From contig NZ_JAIZBG010000001.1 in the NCBI RefSeq assembly GCF_022267325.1, forward strand, positions 3,344,501-3,408,500: a DNA stretch of 64,000 bases. Direction: 5' to 3'. Made by a program: the position numbers and the translations under genes. The notes below the pieces were generated by a model that made no database searches, was not told the origin of the DNA, and saw only the letters and a program-made list of their open reading frames with translations. Below are positions 1 through 12,332 of the stretch, piece by piece (the stretch's first letter is position 1; every line of letters starts with the position of its first letter). This stretch comes from Leptospira sanjuanensis. GTDB taxonomy: Bacteria > Spirochaetota > Leptospiria > Leptospirales > Leptospiraceae.

Positions 1-1071
<1,071 letters not shown>

Positions 1072-1075
<4 letters not shown>

Positions 1076-1419
1076 AAATTTTTTCCATCGTTACGATTTT
1101 TATTTGGCTCGTATTTGCGGGGCTTCAGTGGAACGATCCCGATCCGTGGCTTTGGATTCCTTTGTATTTAAGCGTTGCGATTTTATATGCAGGATTCTTA
1201 ATGTATCCCGAAAAATCGAAACTCTGGCTGAGGACATCCTTGATTCTTTCCGCGCTCTTTTCGGCGGGAACGGTTTTGGCGGCGATGCAGATCGAAAACC
1301 TTTCCTTTGACGACGAGGTCACGAGAGAAACGGGGGGTCTGATTTTGTCAGCGATCTGGTCCAGAATTCCCGGCTTTTGGATCCGCAAGAGGGACACGAG
1401 TGCAATTTCGAAAGGATGA
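1072..1419 (+). CDS. TMEM220-like small membrane protein
   Basis: A protein of about 115 residues with three or four hydrophobic segments. The motif LQWNDPDPWLWIPLY near residue 20 is the signature of the transmembrane 220 family, whose function is unknown. I chose the ATG at 1072, which overlaps the upstream stop as ATGA; an ATG at 1057 in the same frame would add five residues inside the upstream gene. The 3' end overlaps the next gene by 20 bases, so translation of this three-gene run is probably coupled. Confidence 0.75.
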
Positions 1420-2029
1420 AATCTTTTCCTATCACAAGAAGAGGAATTTCTATTCCGGCCTGATCTTTCTCGGTTCCGTTTTTTTCGCCGTCATTCTTTT
1501 GAGTTTAACCGCATCCGGTCTTTTAAAACTGGAAATTCCGGGTTTGGAAGCGATTCAAAAACTCGTTCTTTACATAAGCAAGGAAATCCGCAAACCGAGC
1601 CTGCTCGGAGTTTTCTTTACGACCCTCTTTGGCGGTCTGTTCTTCTTTTATCTTCCGATCGAATTCTTATACATACGCGCCGCATATTCCAAACTTGACG
1701 GAAGCGATTTAGTAATTCTGCATATTCTCGGGTTGGCGATATCGTTCACGATCAATTACTTTCTGGGAAGAATCGCGGCCCGCGCTTGTATCAAACTGAT
1801 CAGTCCGAAAAAATTCTATCGAATGAAGGGTTTCTTAAATCGTTACGGAGTTCTTGCCATCTTCGCATTCAACGCGTTGCCTTTGCCCGCGCCGATCTTG
1901 AGCGCCGTGTTAGGCGTGATCCGTTATAAGAAAAAAATTTTTTATCCGGTGTTTATCGCGGGTCAGTCGGCGCAGTGCGTGGCGATTCTTTTCTTTGTTC
2001 GTTTCGTATTTACCGGTAAGATTTTTTAG
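1400..2029 (+). CDS. VTT/DedA-like membrane protein
   Basis: A 209-residue integral membrane protein with about five hydrophobic segments. The middle (GLAISFTINYFLGRIAARA) and the stretch FLNRYGVLAIFAFNALPLPAPI resemble the SNARE-associated VTT/DedA fold (YqaA-like), where a conserved proline-containing half-helix follows a glycine-rich segment. These proteins act in membrane lipid homeostasis, but no specific substrate can be given. The start is GTG at 1400, inside the end of the upstream gene. The 3' flank carries two copies of the intergenic AGTTCC(N)ACA motif. Confidence 0.6.
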   Translation: MQFRKDEIFSYHKKRNFYSGLIFLGSVFFAVILLSLTASGLLKLEIPGLEAIQKLVLYISKEIRKPSLLGVFFTTLFGGLFFFYLPIEFLYIRAAYSKLDGSDLVILHILGLAISFTINYFLGRIAARACIKLISPKKFYRMKGFLNRYGVLAIFAFNALPLPAPILSAVLGVIRYKKKIFYPVFIAGQSAQCVAILFFVRFVFTGKIF

Positions 2030-2037
2030 AACGTAGT

Positions 2038-2101
2038 AGTTCCTACATTCATTTGAAGCAGAAATTCTTTGATGAGTTGGTAAGAAGTAGTAGTTCCAAC
2101 A
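2038..2101 (+). repeat. Two copies of dispersed AGTTCC(N)ACA motif
   Basis: AGTTCCTACA at 2038-2047 and AGTTCCAACA at 2092-2101 lie in the gap between the VTT protein and the TonB receptor, each preceded by GTAGT or AGTAGT. The same core recurs in four other places in this window, always between genes. Confidence 0.7.
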
Positions 2102-2237
2102 TTTCTTTTACGAGTCAATTGTCAGGGAAGTGTCATAGCCTTATCATTCCCTAAGTCCTGATTTCCAAAATTTTTTCCGACAGCAAAAATGTTTTCTCCG
2201 CATTCTCCCTTGACTCTGAATGTCTCCGAAAAAATAT

Positions 2238-2252
2238 TGAGAATCATTTTCA
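2238..2252 (+). promoter_or_regulatory. Fur-type operator before TonB receptor
   Basis: TGAGAATCATTTTCA is a 7-1-7 inverted repeat (TGAGAAT / ATTTTCA) that closely fits the classical Fur or Fur-like consensus TGATAATNATTATCA. It ends 17 bases before the ATG at 2270. A Fur-family repressor bound here would block transcription or the ribosome site when iron is plentiful. Its position also argues that the gene starts at 2270 and not at the ATG at 2189. That Fur binds here is inferred, not shown. Confidence 0.65.
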
Positions 2253-2269
2253 AAATCGAAAATATAAAA

Positions 2270-4753
2270 ATGAAACAAAAATCAATTCTGTCCCTTTCTA
2301 TCCTGATCTTATTCTTATTTTCTTGGGGAGTTCCCGCACAACCGCAGTCGGAAGAAAATTCAAATCAGCCGACATCCGACAAACAACCTCCGACATCACA
2401 ACCCTCGCCTTCTAATTCCAATGGAGAAGACGCGGAAAAGGAAAAATGGGGAAAAGGAACCATCTCGGTAATCGGGAAACGCAAAACCGATCTGAAACGA
2501 ATCCCCGGTTCTGCAACCGTCATCGAAAAAGAATTCTTAGAACAGACCAAACCCGTCGATTCCATGGAAGTCCTACGTAGAGTTCCCGGAGCTTCGATCC
2601 GTTATCAGGACACGGGACTGATTTTGAACGTCGGATTTCGAGGAGTGAACAACGACCTCGGCCGTAAAGTTCTCATCTTAGAAGACGGAATCTTTACTTC
2701 CCTCAATCCGTATTCAGCACCGGAACAATATTATACTCCGAACATCGATCGTATGGAACGAATCGAAGTCGTCAAAGGTTCGGGGGCGATTCTCTTCGGG
2801 CCTTCCACCATCGGGGGCGTGATCAACTTCATCACAAAACGTCCTCCGAAAGAACCGGTTCTTTCCGTTTCCGCACAAGGAGGCTCTTACGGTTTTTTCT
2901 CTTCTCAAATTTCCTATGGGGGAACGTTCGGAAACACGGGGATCGACATTACTCTCTTGAGAAAACAAGGGAACGGTTTTCGCGAACACCAAGACTTTCG
3001 TCTGCACGAACTCTCTTTCAAATCGGTCACCGATCTCAACGAAAAACATACGTTGACTACCAAGTTCTTGGGAACCGTCCAAGACGCGAATATGACGTAT
3101 CTGGGTTTGACCACCGCTCAGCTCTGGAACAATTCTTCCTCCAATTTTGCGGAACAGGACAATCGTCAGCTTCAACGATATTCCGGAGACATAGGTCACG
3201 AATGGAAGCTCACCGATCATTCCAAACTCGTCACGAAAGTTTATTCGGCTTATACGGAAAGAAACTGGGCGAGGCAGAATTACGTCCGAAACACTGGCTC
3301 GTATTTTACTTCTTATCCGGGAAACGTAATCAAAACGTACGATACGGAACCTTTGGTGAATAGACCGGGAGATACGGTTTACATGTTGGACGGCGTCGGC
3401 CATCGAAATCGTACGTATCGTTTCGTCGGCGCGGAATCCCGCTATCAACTCGATTATCAATTTTTAGGAATTAAGAATCAGCTCGACGCCGGTCTTCGGT
3501 ATCACTATGAAACCGCGGATATCAAATACTTGGACGGGCCGTCTACTCCCGATTATGCGATCTTCGGAAACGGCTTCAACAACCCCGCGACCGGAACCGC
3601 TTCTTCCGAATATTCTCTCGCTAAATCCGGAACTCTGAGAGATCACGAAGTCAATCATACGAAATCGATCGCGGGTTTTGCGCAGAACAGTTTCAAATTT
3701 TTCGATAAGTTTTCCGTGATCCCCGGCGTTCGATACGAAACGTTCACACAGAACAGAACGATTCTCCGTCAACAAGCGGTGGATCCTGTCACCAACCAAC
3801 CCGATCCGAATTCTCCCTCTCAAGAAGTGGATAAAGGAAGCAGACACGTCTATCACGTCGTGATCCCCGGTTTGGGTCTGACCTACGACATAAGAAAGGA
3901 TCTGACTTGGTTTGCGGGAGCGCACAAAGGGTTTTCTCCTCCCCGCTATCAAGATGCGATGAACAACTCAGGAGTCGTCAATCGAATCGATCCCGAATAT
4001 TCGTATAATTACGAAACCGGAATCCGCGGAGATATTACGAATTATTTAAACGCCCAAGTCACGTATTTCGATTTGAATTACGTCAATCAGATCATCATCA
4101 CTTCTTCGACTTCCGGAAACGACTCCGCTTCTTCCGCTAAGAACGGAGGAAGAACTTACAGCCGAGGAGTGGAAACGAACTTCACCTTCGATCCCGCAAA
4201 GCTGTTCGACGCCTCCTTTAAACTTCCGATCGATCTGATTTACACCAGGGCCGACGCGAGAATGAACCAATATTCCATCGACGCTTCCAAAGTTACCGCG
4301 AATCAATCCCTGCTCGACTTCGTCGTCACGCAGAAAGACAAGAATGGAAACTACGTGCCGTATGTTTCCCGCGATACGGCGACTCTTGCATTGGGATTTG
4401 TTCATCCGAAAGGTTTTTATGCAAGGGGAGAATATCAATACTTCTCCGCGCAGTATCACGACGACGCGAACACCCGCACCGTATATTGGGCGGATTCGAT
4501 CACGGACCCTTTGGGTAAAAAAGTATTACAATATTTGAATATTTCTTCGAATAGTTCGGGCGAAACCGGAGTCATTCCGGCCTACGGCCTGATCAACGCT
4601 TCCTTCGGTTACAAACACCCCGTCAAACGCTGGAGCGTTTTCGTTACGGGTAAGAATTTAGCCGACGTTCGATACGTTTCCGGCCGCCTCCCCGAGGGGA
4701 TTCAAGTCGGGCCGTTTCGCCAAATCAACGTAGGAGTTACCTTTGAACTCTAA
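2270..4753 (+). CDS. TonB-dependent outer-membrane receptor, FecA-like
   Basis: An 827-residue precursor with a signal peptide (MKQKSILSLSILILFLFSWG), a Pro/Ser/Gln-rich linker, a plug domain (RIPGSATVIEKEFLEQ, then FRGVNN, RIEVVKGSGAILFG and GGVINFITKRP) and a 22-strand-type barrel ending in VGVTFEL. NYETGIRGD is typical of the barrel. Such receptors import ferric chelates or haem using TonB energy. The Fur-type box just upstream and the imelysin/di-haem genes downstream fit iron import. The ligand cannot be read from the sequence. From memory, L. interrogans has a FecA-like receptor beside the imelysin lipoprotein LruB, and this looks like the same arrangement. The start is ATG 2270 because 2189 would put the signal peptide 27 residues inside the protein. 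Confidence 0.92.
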   Translation: MKQKSILSLSILILFLFSWGVPAQPQSEENSNQPTSDKQPPTSQPSPSNSNGEDAEKEKWGKGTISVIGKRKTDLKRIPGSATVIEKEFLEQTKPVDSMEVLRRVPGASIRYQDTGLILNVGFRGVNNDLGRKVLILEDGIFTSLNPYSAPEQYYTPNIDRMERIEVVKGSGAILFGPSTIGGVINFITKRPPKEPVLSVSAQGGSYGFFSSQISYGGTFGNTGIDITLLRKQGNGFREHQDFRLHELSFKSVTDLNEKHTLTTKFLGTVQDANMTYLGLTTAQLWNNSSSNFAEQDNRQLQRYSGDIGHEWKLTDHSKLVTKVYSAYTERNWARQNYVRNTGSYFTSYPGNVIKTYDTEPLVNRPGDTVYMLDGVGHRNRTYRFVGAESRYQLDYQFLGIKNQLDAGLRYHYETADIKYLDGPSTPDYAIFGNGFNNPATGTASSEYSLAKSGTLRDHEVNHTKSIAGFAQNSFKFFDKFSVIPGVRYETFTQNRTILRQQAVDPVTNQPDPNSPSQEVDKGSRHVYHVVIPGLGLTYDIRKDLTWFAGAHKGFSPPRYQDAMNNSGVVNRIDPEYSYNYETGIRGDITNYLNAQVTYFDLNYVNQIIITSSTSGNDSASSAKNGGRTYSRGVETNFTFDPAKLFDASFKLPIDLIYTRADARMNQYSIDASKVTANQSLLDFVVTQKDKNGNYVPYVSRDTATLALGFVHPKGFYARGEYQYFSAQYHDDANTRTVYWADSITDPLGKKVLQYLNISSNSSGETGVIPAYGLINASFGYKHPVKRWSVFVTGKNLADVRYVSGRLPEGIQVGPFRQINVGVTFEL

Positions 4754-4808
4754 GCTTTTTCGGGACCGTATTCGATCGAAATCTGCCGTAAGATTCGGAA
4801 GTTGCAGG

Positions 4809-4956
4809 AGTTCCAACACTGATTTTACGGTAAAACTTTTTGGGAACCGTATGAGTTCCCACATTTTACGAAGAATTCTCCACTTCAGTCGGGGATTTTC
4901 CCGGAAAACGTGTGGGAACTCCTCCCAATCCGGAATTTTTCGCGGGAGTTCCCGCA
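4809..4956. repeat. Cluster of four dispersed-motif copies
   Basis: The 355-base gap before the imelysin gene holds AGTTCCAACA (4809-4818, +), AGTTCCCACA (4854-4863, +), its reverse complement TGTGGGAACT (4911-4920) and a degenerate palindromic copy GCGGGAGTTCCCGC around 4943-4956. The flanks are also shared (ATTTTACG follows two of the copies). Alternating orientation would let the transcript fold into hairpins. The remainder of the gap holds the Fur-type palindrome. Confidence 0.7.
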
Positions 4957-4994
4957 AATTCAACCCAACCCAGAATTTTCGGTTGACGATTTTA

Positions 4995-5054
<60 letters not shown>

Positions 5055-5108
5055 TGGGCGATACGCCCTCTTCCGGGCTCTTTTTTCAAAGACATTCAGG
5101 AAAATCTT

Positions 5109-6422
5109 ATGAATCTAAAAAAAATCGTTTCTCTCCTCTGCGTTTCCGTTGCGATTCTTTTCTCGAATTGCAAACCCGAAGACAAATCCAACGATACGAC
5201 AATGTTAACCGGAATCATCGCGTTAGGCGCCGTTCCAACCGCGACCAAAGCGCAGGTCGTCGATCGCTACCTCCAACTCGGATACGAATCCTATGATCAG
5301 AGTTATAAAGATGCGGTAACTCTTCAAACCGCGATCAACACCTTCGCTGCGACGACAACTCCCACGGCGGCGGATCACACGAATTTAAAGAATCTTTTTG
5401 TAATCGCAAGAGCTTCTTACTTAGTTACGGAAGCGTTCCGATTCTCCTCCGGCCCCGTCGACAACTCCGACGTTTTAGGTTGCGGAAGCAACGCGGACGG
5501 ATCGGGAACTCAAGAATGCGAAGGTCTCATCAATGCATGGCCGTTGGACGAAAGCGCGATCGATAACTTCGTCAACGGCGGCACGGCTGCAACATACGCG
5601 AACCTTCTCTTAGCAAACGGAGACGCCGCGGCAAACGGTGGAGCAACGGAAGGTAACGATGAAAAAGCGATCACAGTCGGTTGGCACGCGATCGAATATC
5701 TTCTCTGGGGGCAAGATTTGTCCAACGGCGGAGTCAACCAAATCTCCGGTCAACGCGTCGCGAACGATTTCAACGGGGCGGCAGGCGTTCAGTTGAAAAG
5801 AAAGACTTACATGAAAGTCGCGATGGACGCAATGGTCGCTCAAATCAAATTGATCCGGGACCAATATTCCAGCGGAAGCGCGTATTCAACTTCTCTAAAG
5901 TCGAATCCGGACGCTGCGATCACGAAAATTTTCCAAGGACTCGGAAAGTTCATCGCGGGAGAATGGGGCGGACAAAGACTTACCGGAACCTTCGACGGAC
6001 AACAAGAAGAGGAACATTCCTGCTTTAGCGATACTACAAAAGCCGACTTCTACTACGACGCTCAAGGAGTGTTGAACGTATGGAACGGTTCTTACGAACT
6101 GAAAAAAGGTACCGTGGTTTCCAGAGGACCCGGACTCGGAAGTTTATTCGGAACGTTAACCGCTCCTCCGATCGTCGCACAAGCGACCGCTTCCAGAGAC
6201 GCGTTCTGTTTGAATCTTCCGGAACAAACCTCCGACCCGAACTACACGACTTCCTGTCCATCCGGTTCTTTGACGGGACGTTACGATCAGATCATTCGAA
6301 ACGTGGACTCCGAATACAACATTCTTTTCAATACTCAGAAGCTGATCGGAGACACTCTGAAAAAAACGATCACCTCCGCGGCAAACGCAGTCGGCGTTTC
6401 GATTACGGACTTTTCTATCTAA
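5109..6422 (+). CDS. lruB: Imelysin-family (M75) iron-regulated lipoprotein
   Basis: A 437-residue lipoprotein: MNLKKIVSLLCVSVAILFSNC is a signal peptide ending in lipobox FSNC. The imelysin signature GWHAIEYLLWG (GxHxxE) is near residue 190, and the rest is helix-rich. Imelysins (EfeO/IrpA-like, PF09375) are periplasmic or surface iron-acquisition proteins rather than proven peptidases. A good ribosome site (AGGA) precedes ATG 5109; the longer open frame from 4743 runs through repeats and the operator and is not coding. The Fur-type palindrome upstream supports iron control. The symbol rests on memory that L. interrogans LruB is the imelysin-like lipoprotein next to a FecA-like receptor; orthology was not tested. 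Confidence 0.88.
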   Translation: MNLKKIVSLLCVSVAILFSNCKPEDKSNDTTMLTGIIALGAVPTATKAQVVDRYLQLGYESYDQSYKDAVTLQTAINTFAATTTPTAADHTNLKNLFVIARASYLVTEAFRFSSGPVDNSDVLGCGSNADGSGTQECEGLINAWPLDESAIDNFVNGGTAATYANLLLANGDAAANGGATEGNDEKAITVGWHAIEYLLWGQDLSNGGVNQISGQRVANDFNGAAGVQLKRKTYMKVAMDAMVAQIKLIRDQYSSGSAYSTSLKSNPDAAITKIFQGLGKFIAGEWGGQRLTGTFDGQQEEEHSCFSDTTKADFYYDAQGVLNVWNGSYELKKGTVVSRGPGLGSLFGTLTAPPIVAQATASRDAFCLNLPEQTSDPNYTTSCPSGSLTGRYDQIIRNVDSEYNILFNTQKLIGDTLKKTITSAANAVGVSITDFSI

Positions 6423-6451
6423 GCCGAAAAAATAAAATATAAAGATGATGA

Positions 6452-7977
<1,526 letters not shown>

Positions 7978-7981
<4 letters not shown>

Positions 7982-9207
7982 GAATTTTAGAATATACTGA
8001 TATTTTTGCATCAAAAGCCAAACTCGCTCGAAAATTCAAAATTCTTGTCCTTTCTGTATCGATCGTTCTTCCCGGAATCCGTTGCGAAGACCTGGGCAAA
8101 ATCACCGGCACCGAAACGCTATTGATCGCCTTATTCTCCAATGCAAGCACGGGAGAATTTCTCAATTATACGGCCAATCAAGTCGCGGTGCCGCAGTTCG
8201 GCAAACTTTTGGCTGCGGCCAATCAGTTGAAGGCGAGTGCGTTAGCTTACGATTTAGCGCCAAGCACAACGACTCTCGCGGATTTGCAAACCAAGTGGCT
8301 CGCCGCACGGAGAATCTTCAAACAAAACGAGATCTTTTACATCAACCGTTCCTACCTTGCATCCAATTACTTTCATCGATTGGACGGTTATATCTTGGGA
8401 GAAACGAATCGCCCCGTCGCCAACGATCTGAACACGGCGGCGGGAACTATTCCGAGTACGAGCACCGTGGATTCGTATCCCTTGACAAGAAAAGGATTTC
8501 CCGCATTGGAATACTTCATCTTTGATAACGGTGACGGAGTTCACGACGCGACCGATACGATCGCGAACATCAACACAGCGAATACGGGAAGCGCGGGAAG
8601 AAGAGCTTACATCGTATCTCTCGCAAGCGTCATTCAAATGGACGCACAACGTCTCTACAATTCTTGGAACACTGCTTCGGGAAACTTTGCGGGAGAATTA
8701 GCGACCGGAACCGGATCGTTCGGCGGAATCAAAGACGCGGTCGATTCGTTTATCAACGGAATCGTTCAATTGGAATACGTGAATCAGGACGTTCGCGTCG
8801 GCGTTCCGGCCGGATTGACTTTGACCGGCACGACCCAATTCCCCGCAAAGCTGGAATCGATCTACAGCGATACTTCCTATCAGGATTTGCTTTCTTCCGT
8901 GGAAGGTTTCGAACTCGTATATTACGGAAACACGGGCGACAACGACGCGAGATCTCTCAGTTATCTCGTTCAATTTCAAAGCAGCGCGTTGGACGCACGC
9001 GTGAAAACGAAGATCGCCGCGCTCAAAGCCGCCATTCAAGGAAGAATCAACGCATCTTCCACGCTCAAAGCTGATCTTACGGGAAATTTAAGTTTTGTGA
9101 ATACGGAAATCTATCAGAGATTCCGCGATCTCAGAACGACGACCGCGACCGAAATCATCGGAATCTTAGGAGCGAACGCCCTCCCATCCAACGCGGACGG
9201 AGACTAA
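7978..9207 (+). CDS. Second imelysin-like lipoprotein
   Basis: A 409-residue protein translationally coupled (ATGA) to the di-haem oxidoreductase. The N-terminus has a hydrophobic segment ending PGIRC, a probable lipobox after an unusually long, charged leader. KGFPALEYFIFDNGD near residue 175 aligns with the GxHAxEYLLW signature of imelysin 1, but Pro replaces the His. From family knowledge, the second imelysin of such clusters often reads GLPALEYLLF, so this is probably a distinct subfamily and not decay. It likely forms a periplasmic iron-handling unit with the upstream proteins; direct metal binding by this copy is uncertain. Confidence 0.8.
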
Positions 9208-9272
9208 AACTCGAAGCGGGATTCCAAGAAAAGAATCCGAAATAGATTCAAAACTTGGAATATTCCGTTATC

Positions 9273-10484
9273 CTAAAGAGAATACGGTATACAAGCCATA
9301 TTCCCGACCGCGTTCGAATACGCGTATGAATGTTTCGTAAGTCCTGGATCAAGCGCGGAGAATGTGCCGGACTCGTTTGCGGAAACGTATAATTTGTTTT
9401 GATGAGAAACCGCGATTTTTCCGATAACCGCGTCAAACGTTCCGTCGACACCGGAGATAGCGAACGAAAGAGGAATCAAAGTCCAATTCGCGCCGCCGTC
9501 GGTCGTTTTATACAGTTTCGTGAGAGAATAATCCAAACCGTATAGAGCGTAACCGTCGTTCGAGCTCAAAAACTTTACTTTCAAAAAACTTCCGCCGGTC
9601 AAGTTATGCGTCACCGTCGTCCAAGTAGCCCCGCCGTCCGTCGTTTTTCCCAAAGAGTTCGCGGCGGCCACCCAACCGTTCAAAGAATCCAAAAAGAAAA
9701 GTTTGGATCGATACGAAGTCGGAGCGTTTGTCGCATTAAAATTCGCGCCGCCGTCGGTCGAACGATACACGCTCATTTTCGAACCAGAATTCGAAGCGGT
9801 GTATAAAATATTCGAAGCGGAAAACATAACAAGATCGTAGACGGCGGTTTGCTGATCGATCGAATACCGAATCCAGGATTCTCCGCCGTCCGTAGTCCGA
9901 TCCAGAAAATTCTCCGAGCCGTAACTCGCGGTATAAAAAGAGCCTCTTCGAATTCCGTTCAAAGAATCGGCAAACAAAACCGCTCTATAATATCCGGTCA
10001 ATTTTGGACCGAGATAAATAGGACCGAAATAGGAAGATTCGAATTTCATCGGAGACCAACTCGCTCCCGAGTCCGAAGTTTTATACGTCACGGTTTCACC
10101 GTTTGTCGCATACATCGCGGCTTCGGATTGAAACGAATAACCGAACGTATAACCGCCCTTAAGCGGAGAAGCGGGAGTTCGGTTCGAAAAATTAGAACCG
10201 TTCGCGCTGAACGCGAGCGTCACTTCTTCCTTGGAGTTGGTTTCGTAAGAGGCGGATCGGCTATAAGCGGCGACAATCGAACCGGAGGGAAAGAGTTTGA
10301 TTTCGTTCGCGGTCACCGGTTGGGGAGGAGCATACGCCGTTTGCGCGCACCAAGTCATCATTAAGAGCTGTGTCTGGTCAAACGCTTCTTCTTTTTTACA
10401 ACCCGTAGCGAACAGTATAATACCGCACAAAAGAATGAGATAGAACTTCTTATAAGAAGCGGACTTCGATTGCAAACGATCCAT
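9273..10484 (-). CDS. YCF48/sialidase-like beta-propeller lipoprotein
   Basis: A 403-residue lipoprotein (signal ending LFATGC) built of repeats with T-DGG--W: DRTTDGGESWIRY, YRSTDGGANFNAT, GKTTDGGATWTTV and YKTTDGGANWTLI. This Asp-box/BNR pattern marks a YCF48- or sialidase-like beta-propeller. ATG 10484 was chosen because AAGGAAGGA precedes it closely; the longer frame from 10523 lacks this and delays the signal peptide. It is convergent with the imelysin operon, with a 65-base gap. In other bacteria the imelysin/DUF1111 cluster ends with an exported propeller protein (DUF1513), so a shared role is possible but not shown. No Fur-type box was seen upstream. Confidence 0.75.
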   Translation of the reverse strand: MDRLQSKSASYKKFYLILLCGIILFATGCKKEEAFDQTQLLMMTWCAQTAYAPPQPVTANEIKLFPSGSIVAAYSRSASYETNSKEEVTLAFSANGSNFSNRTPASPLKGGYTFGYSFQSEAAMYATNGETVTYKTSDSGASWSPMKFESSYFGPIYLGPKLTGYYRAVLFADSLNGIRRGSFYTASYGSENFLDRTTDGGESWIRYSIDQQTAVYDLVMFSASNILYTASNSGSKMSVYRSTDGGANFNATNAPTSYRSKLFFLDSLNGWVAAANSLGKTTDGGATWTTVTHNLTGGSFLKVKFLSSNDGYALYGLDYSLTKLYKTTDGGANWTLIPLSFAISGVDGTFDAVIGKIAVSHQNKLYVSANESGTFSALDPGLTKHSYAYSNAVGNMACIPYSL

Positions 10485-10668
10485 TTTCAAATCCTTCCTT
10501 TCGTTCTTCCCGACAAAGCTCAAAAAAAGATTCCATCTAAATCGACAGAACTTCGCTTAACAATAATATCCGAAAAACGAAGGTTTCAAACCATATTTTT
10601 CTTTTAAAATAAGGACTTTTATGCAAAATCAGATTTAAGACTTTCGAATATACGGCGGACGGATCGAT

Positions 10669-11217
10669 ATGAAACGGATTCTTTCTAAAATTCTAATCTA
10701 TCTCCCGTTGCCTTTTTTTTGTATGAGCCAAGTTCACTACGAAACGATCGACCTTGACGAATTGATCCGCGGCTCTTCGCATATCGTTTTGGTTCGCGTC
10801 TCCGATCCTCCTTACTCCGTGCGAAAGGTCAAAATCGATTCCCGTCTCTTAAAGGAACTCGGAATCCAAACCAAACCGAAAAACAAAATCCCCGATTTCG
10901 AAAGAAGAATCTATCGTTACGAGGTTTTGGAAACGTATAAAGGAAACGTGGAAACGAAAACGATCGAAGTCCTACCGGCAAACTACGAAGATTCTTTGGA
11001 ACTTCATATTCTCTATTACGGAATCGGACTTTCCAAATCCCCGATTTACCCCGCCTATCGATCCTCTCTCTCGGAGGAACCCGATCCGGAAAATCAGAAT
11101 TTTATACTATTCTTAAGCGTTTTCCATCGCACCGGAGAATTCGAAATGAGCGCGATCGGCGGAATCGAATCTGCGGATAAAAAAGAGGAAATCTTAAATA
11201 AAATCGAAAAACGCTAA
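10669..11217 (+). CDS. Hypothetical secreted protein
   Basis: A 182-residue protein with an N-terminal hydrophobic segment (ILIYLPLPFFC), possibly a signal peptide; no clear lipobox spacing. I do not recognise the family. The mature part mixes beta-type segments (HIVLVRVSDPP, YRYEVLETYKGN, TIEVLPANYED), a pattern seen in secreted proteins that describe a covalent or carbohydrate-like fold, but this is not diagnostic. It stands alone, with about 180 bases before it and a short inverted repeat (CTGCGAA / TTCGCAG at 11232-11252) after it that may end transcription. Confidence 0.6.
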   Translation: MKRILSKILIYLPLPFFCMSQVHYETIDLDELIRGSSHIVLVRVSDPPYSVRKVKIDSRLLKELGIQTKPKNKIPDFERRIYRYEVLETYKGNVETKTIEVLPANYEDSLELHILYYGIGLSKSPIYPAYRSSLSEEPDPENQNFILFLSVFHRTGEFEMSAIGGIESADKKEEILNKIEKR

Positions 11218-11383
11218 ACCGAAAATCGGCTCTGCGAAATCTCTATTCGCAGGCAAACCGCTTTCGCGCCTTCCCGAACACTGGAGATTTACGGAGGAAT
11301 CGATAGGATCTCTTTAGAAATCGGCTTGCCTTCCGAACGCATACTGATTCCATTCACCGGAAAAACAACCAATGGAGAATGGA

Positions 11384-11806
11384 ATGAATCCTGCAGTCAT
11401 CGCATTATTGGGTTTTGTCGCTTGGACGCTGATCCTCGGAATTTGGGTCGTAAGCATACGATCGATCAAGGTCTTAATGGGAGAAAAAAAATCGAACGAG
11501 TTTCCTTCGGGAATCCAACACGGAAGCGATTTCTATTGGAGACTCAATCGGGCTCACGTGAATTGTATCGAAAATCTTCCCATATTCGGAGTGTTGGTTT
11601 TGATCGGAGTTTTTGCGGGAATGATCGACGAAATGTTCATACTCGTCAGCAAAATCGTTTTAGGAGCAAGAATCGTTCAAACTCTCGCACATCTCAGTTC
11701 CGGTTCAGCGCTTGCGGTCAACGTTCGTTTTACGGGATTTATCGTACAATACGGAAGTTTCGCTTGTCTACTCTGGCAGATTCTCCATAAATCCGGCGTC
11801 ATCTGA
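11384..11806 (+). CDS. MAPEG-family membrane protein
   Basis: A 140-residue protein with four hydrophobic segments. The start [18 protein letters not shown] and the motif [13 protein letters not shown] (family consensus R-hx-N--E--P) identify the MAPEG family of membrane glutathione S-transferase/eicosanoid-metabolising-like proteins. Bacterial members are mostly uncharacterised. ATG 11384 was preferred over ATG 11372 because GGAG at 11374 sits six bases before it and family members begin at this Met. It is followed by two PRC-barrel-like genes in the same direction. Confidence 0.8.
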   Translation: MNPAVIALLGFVAWTLILGIWVVSIRSIKVLMGEKKSNEFPSGIQHGSDFYWRLNRAHVNCIENLPIFGVLVLIGVFAGMIDEMFILVSKIVLGARIVQTLAHLSSGSALAVNVRFTGFIVQYGSFACLLWQILHKSGVI

Positions 11807-11876
11807 AACGCGATGTCGCTTTAAACCGACGCAAAAAGAATTGGATTCTTTAGAATTCCCTAAAATTCTGGAATCA

Positions 11877-12332
11877 ATGATCATATTTGCGGACAAGGAG
11901 AAGGAGAAGGAGCTCAAGGACTCGAAAAGTTTTTGGGCCTGTCTCGGAAGGAACGTAATTTCAAAATCGGGAGAAAACTCGGGAAGACTGATCGACCTTC
12001 GTTTTCTCTCCGGAAATCTTTCCGGCATCATAGTACTCAAGGGTTTTCGCAGAGTTTATTTTTCCCGGGAACATCTCAAATCCGATTCCAAAGAAAGACT
12101 TCTGCTCAAGATCGATCCGCCGAGCAATCTTTTGGGAAAACGAGTCTACGATAAGAACGCGCGCTTTCTCGGCTCGGTTTCTTCCGTACAAGTCGCTCCT
12201 GGAACGGTCAAACTGATCCGCTTCTGGGTTCGGAAATTTCCATTCTCCTCCAAAACGGAATTTTATCCCGAAGACATCGAAACTTCGGTCAAGAATATCA
12301 TATTAAAAAAAGATCATGCAAAACGAAGATAA
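11877..12332 (+). CDS. PRC-barrel-like protein
   Basis: A protein of about 151 residues. The second half (NLLGKRVYDKNARFLGSVSSVQV) has the G--V-d--g--lG-v pattern of PRC-barrel domains, small beta-barrels found in ribosome-maturation and photosynthetic-reaction-centre proteins and in many stress proteins. The N-terminus is lysine/glutamate-rich and poorly conserved. The start is uncertain: ATG 11877 is the first clear in-frame Met after the MAPEG gene, but its ribosome site is weak. It overlaps the next gene, also PRC-like, by 17 bases. Confidence 0.6.
   Translation: MIIFADKEKEKELKDSKSFWACLGRNVISKSGENSGRLIDLRFLSGNLSGIIVLKGFRRVYFSREHLKSDSKERLLLKIDPPSNLLGKRVYDKNARFLGSVSSVQVAPGTVKLIRFWVRKFPFSSKTEFYPEDIETSVKNIILKKDHAKRR

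Noticed and set aside
2189..2269. N-terminal extension of the TonB receptor
   Set aside because: It contains the Fur-type operator, and the signal peptide begins at the ATG at 2270.
2714..3460. 248-residue leftward ORF inside the TonB receptor gene
   Set aside because: Antisense shadow of a well-supported gene.
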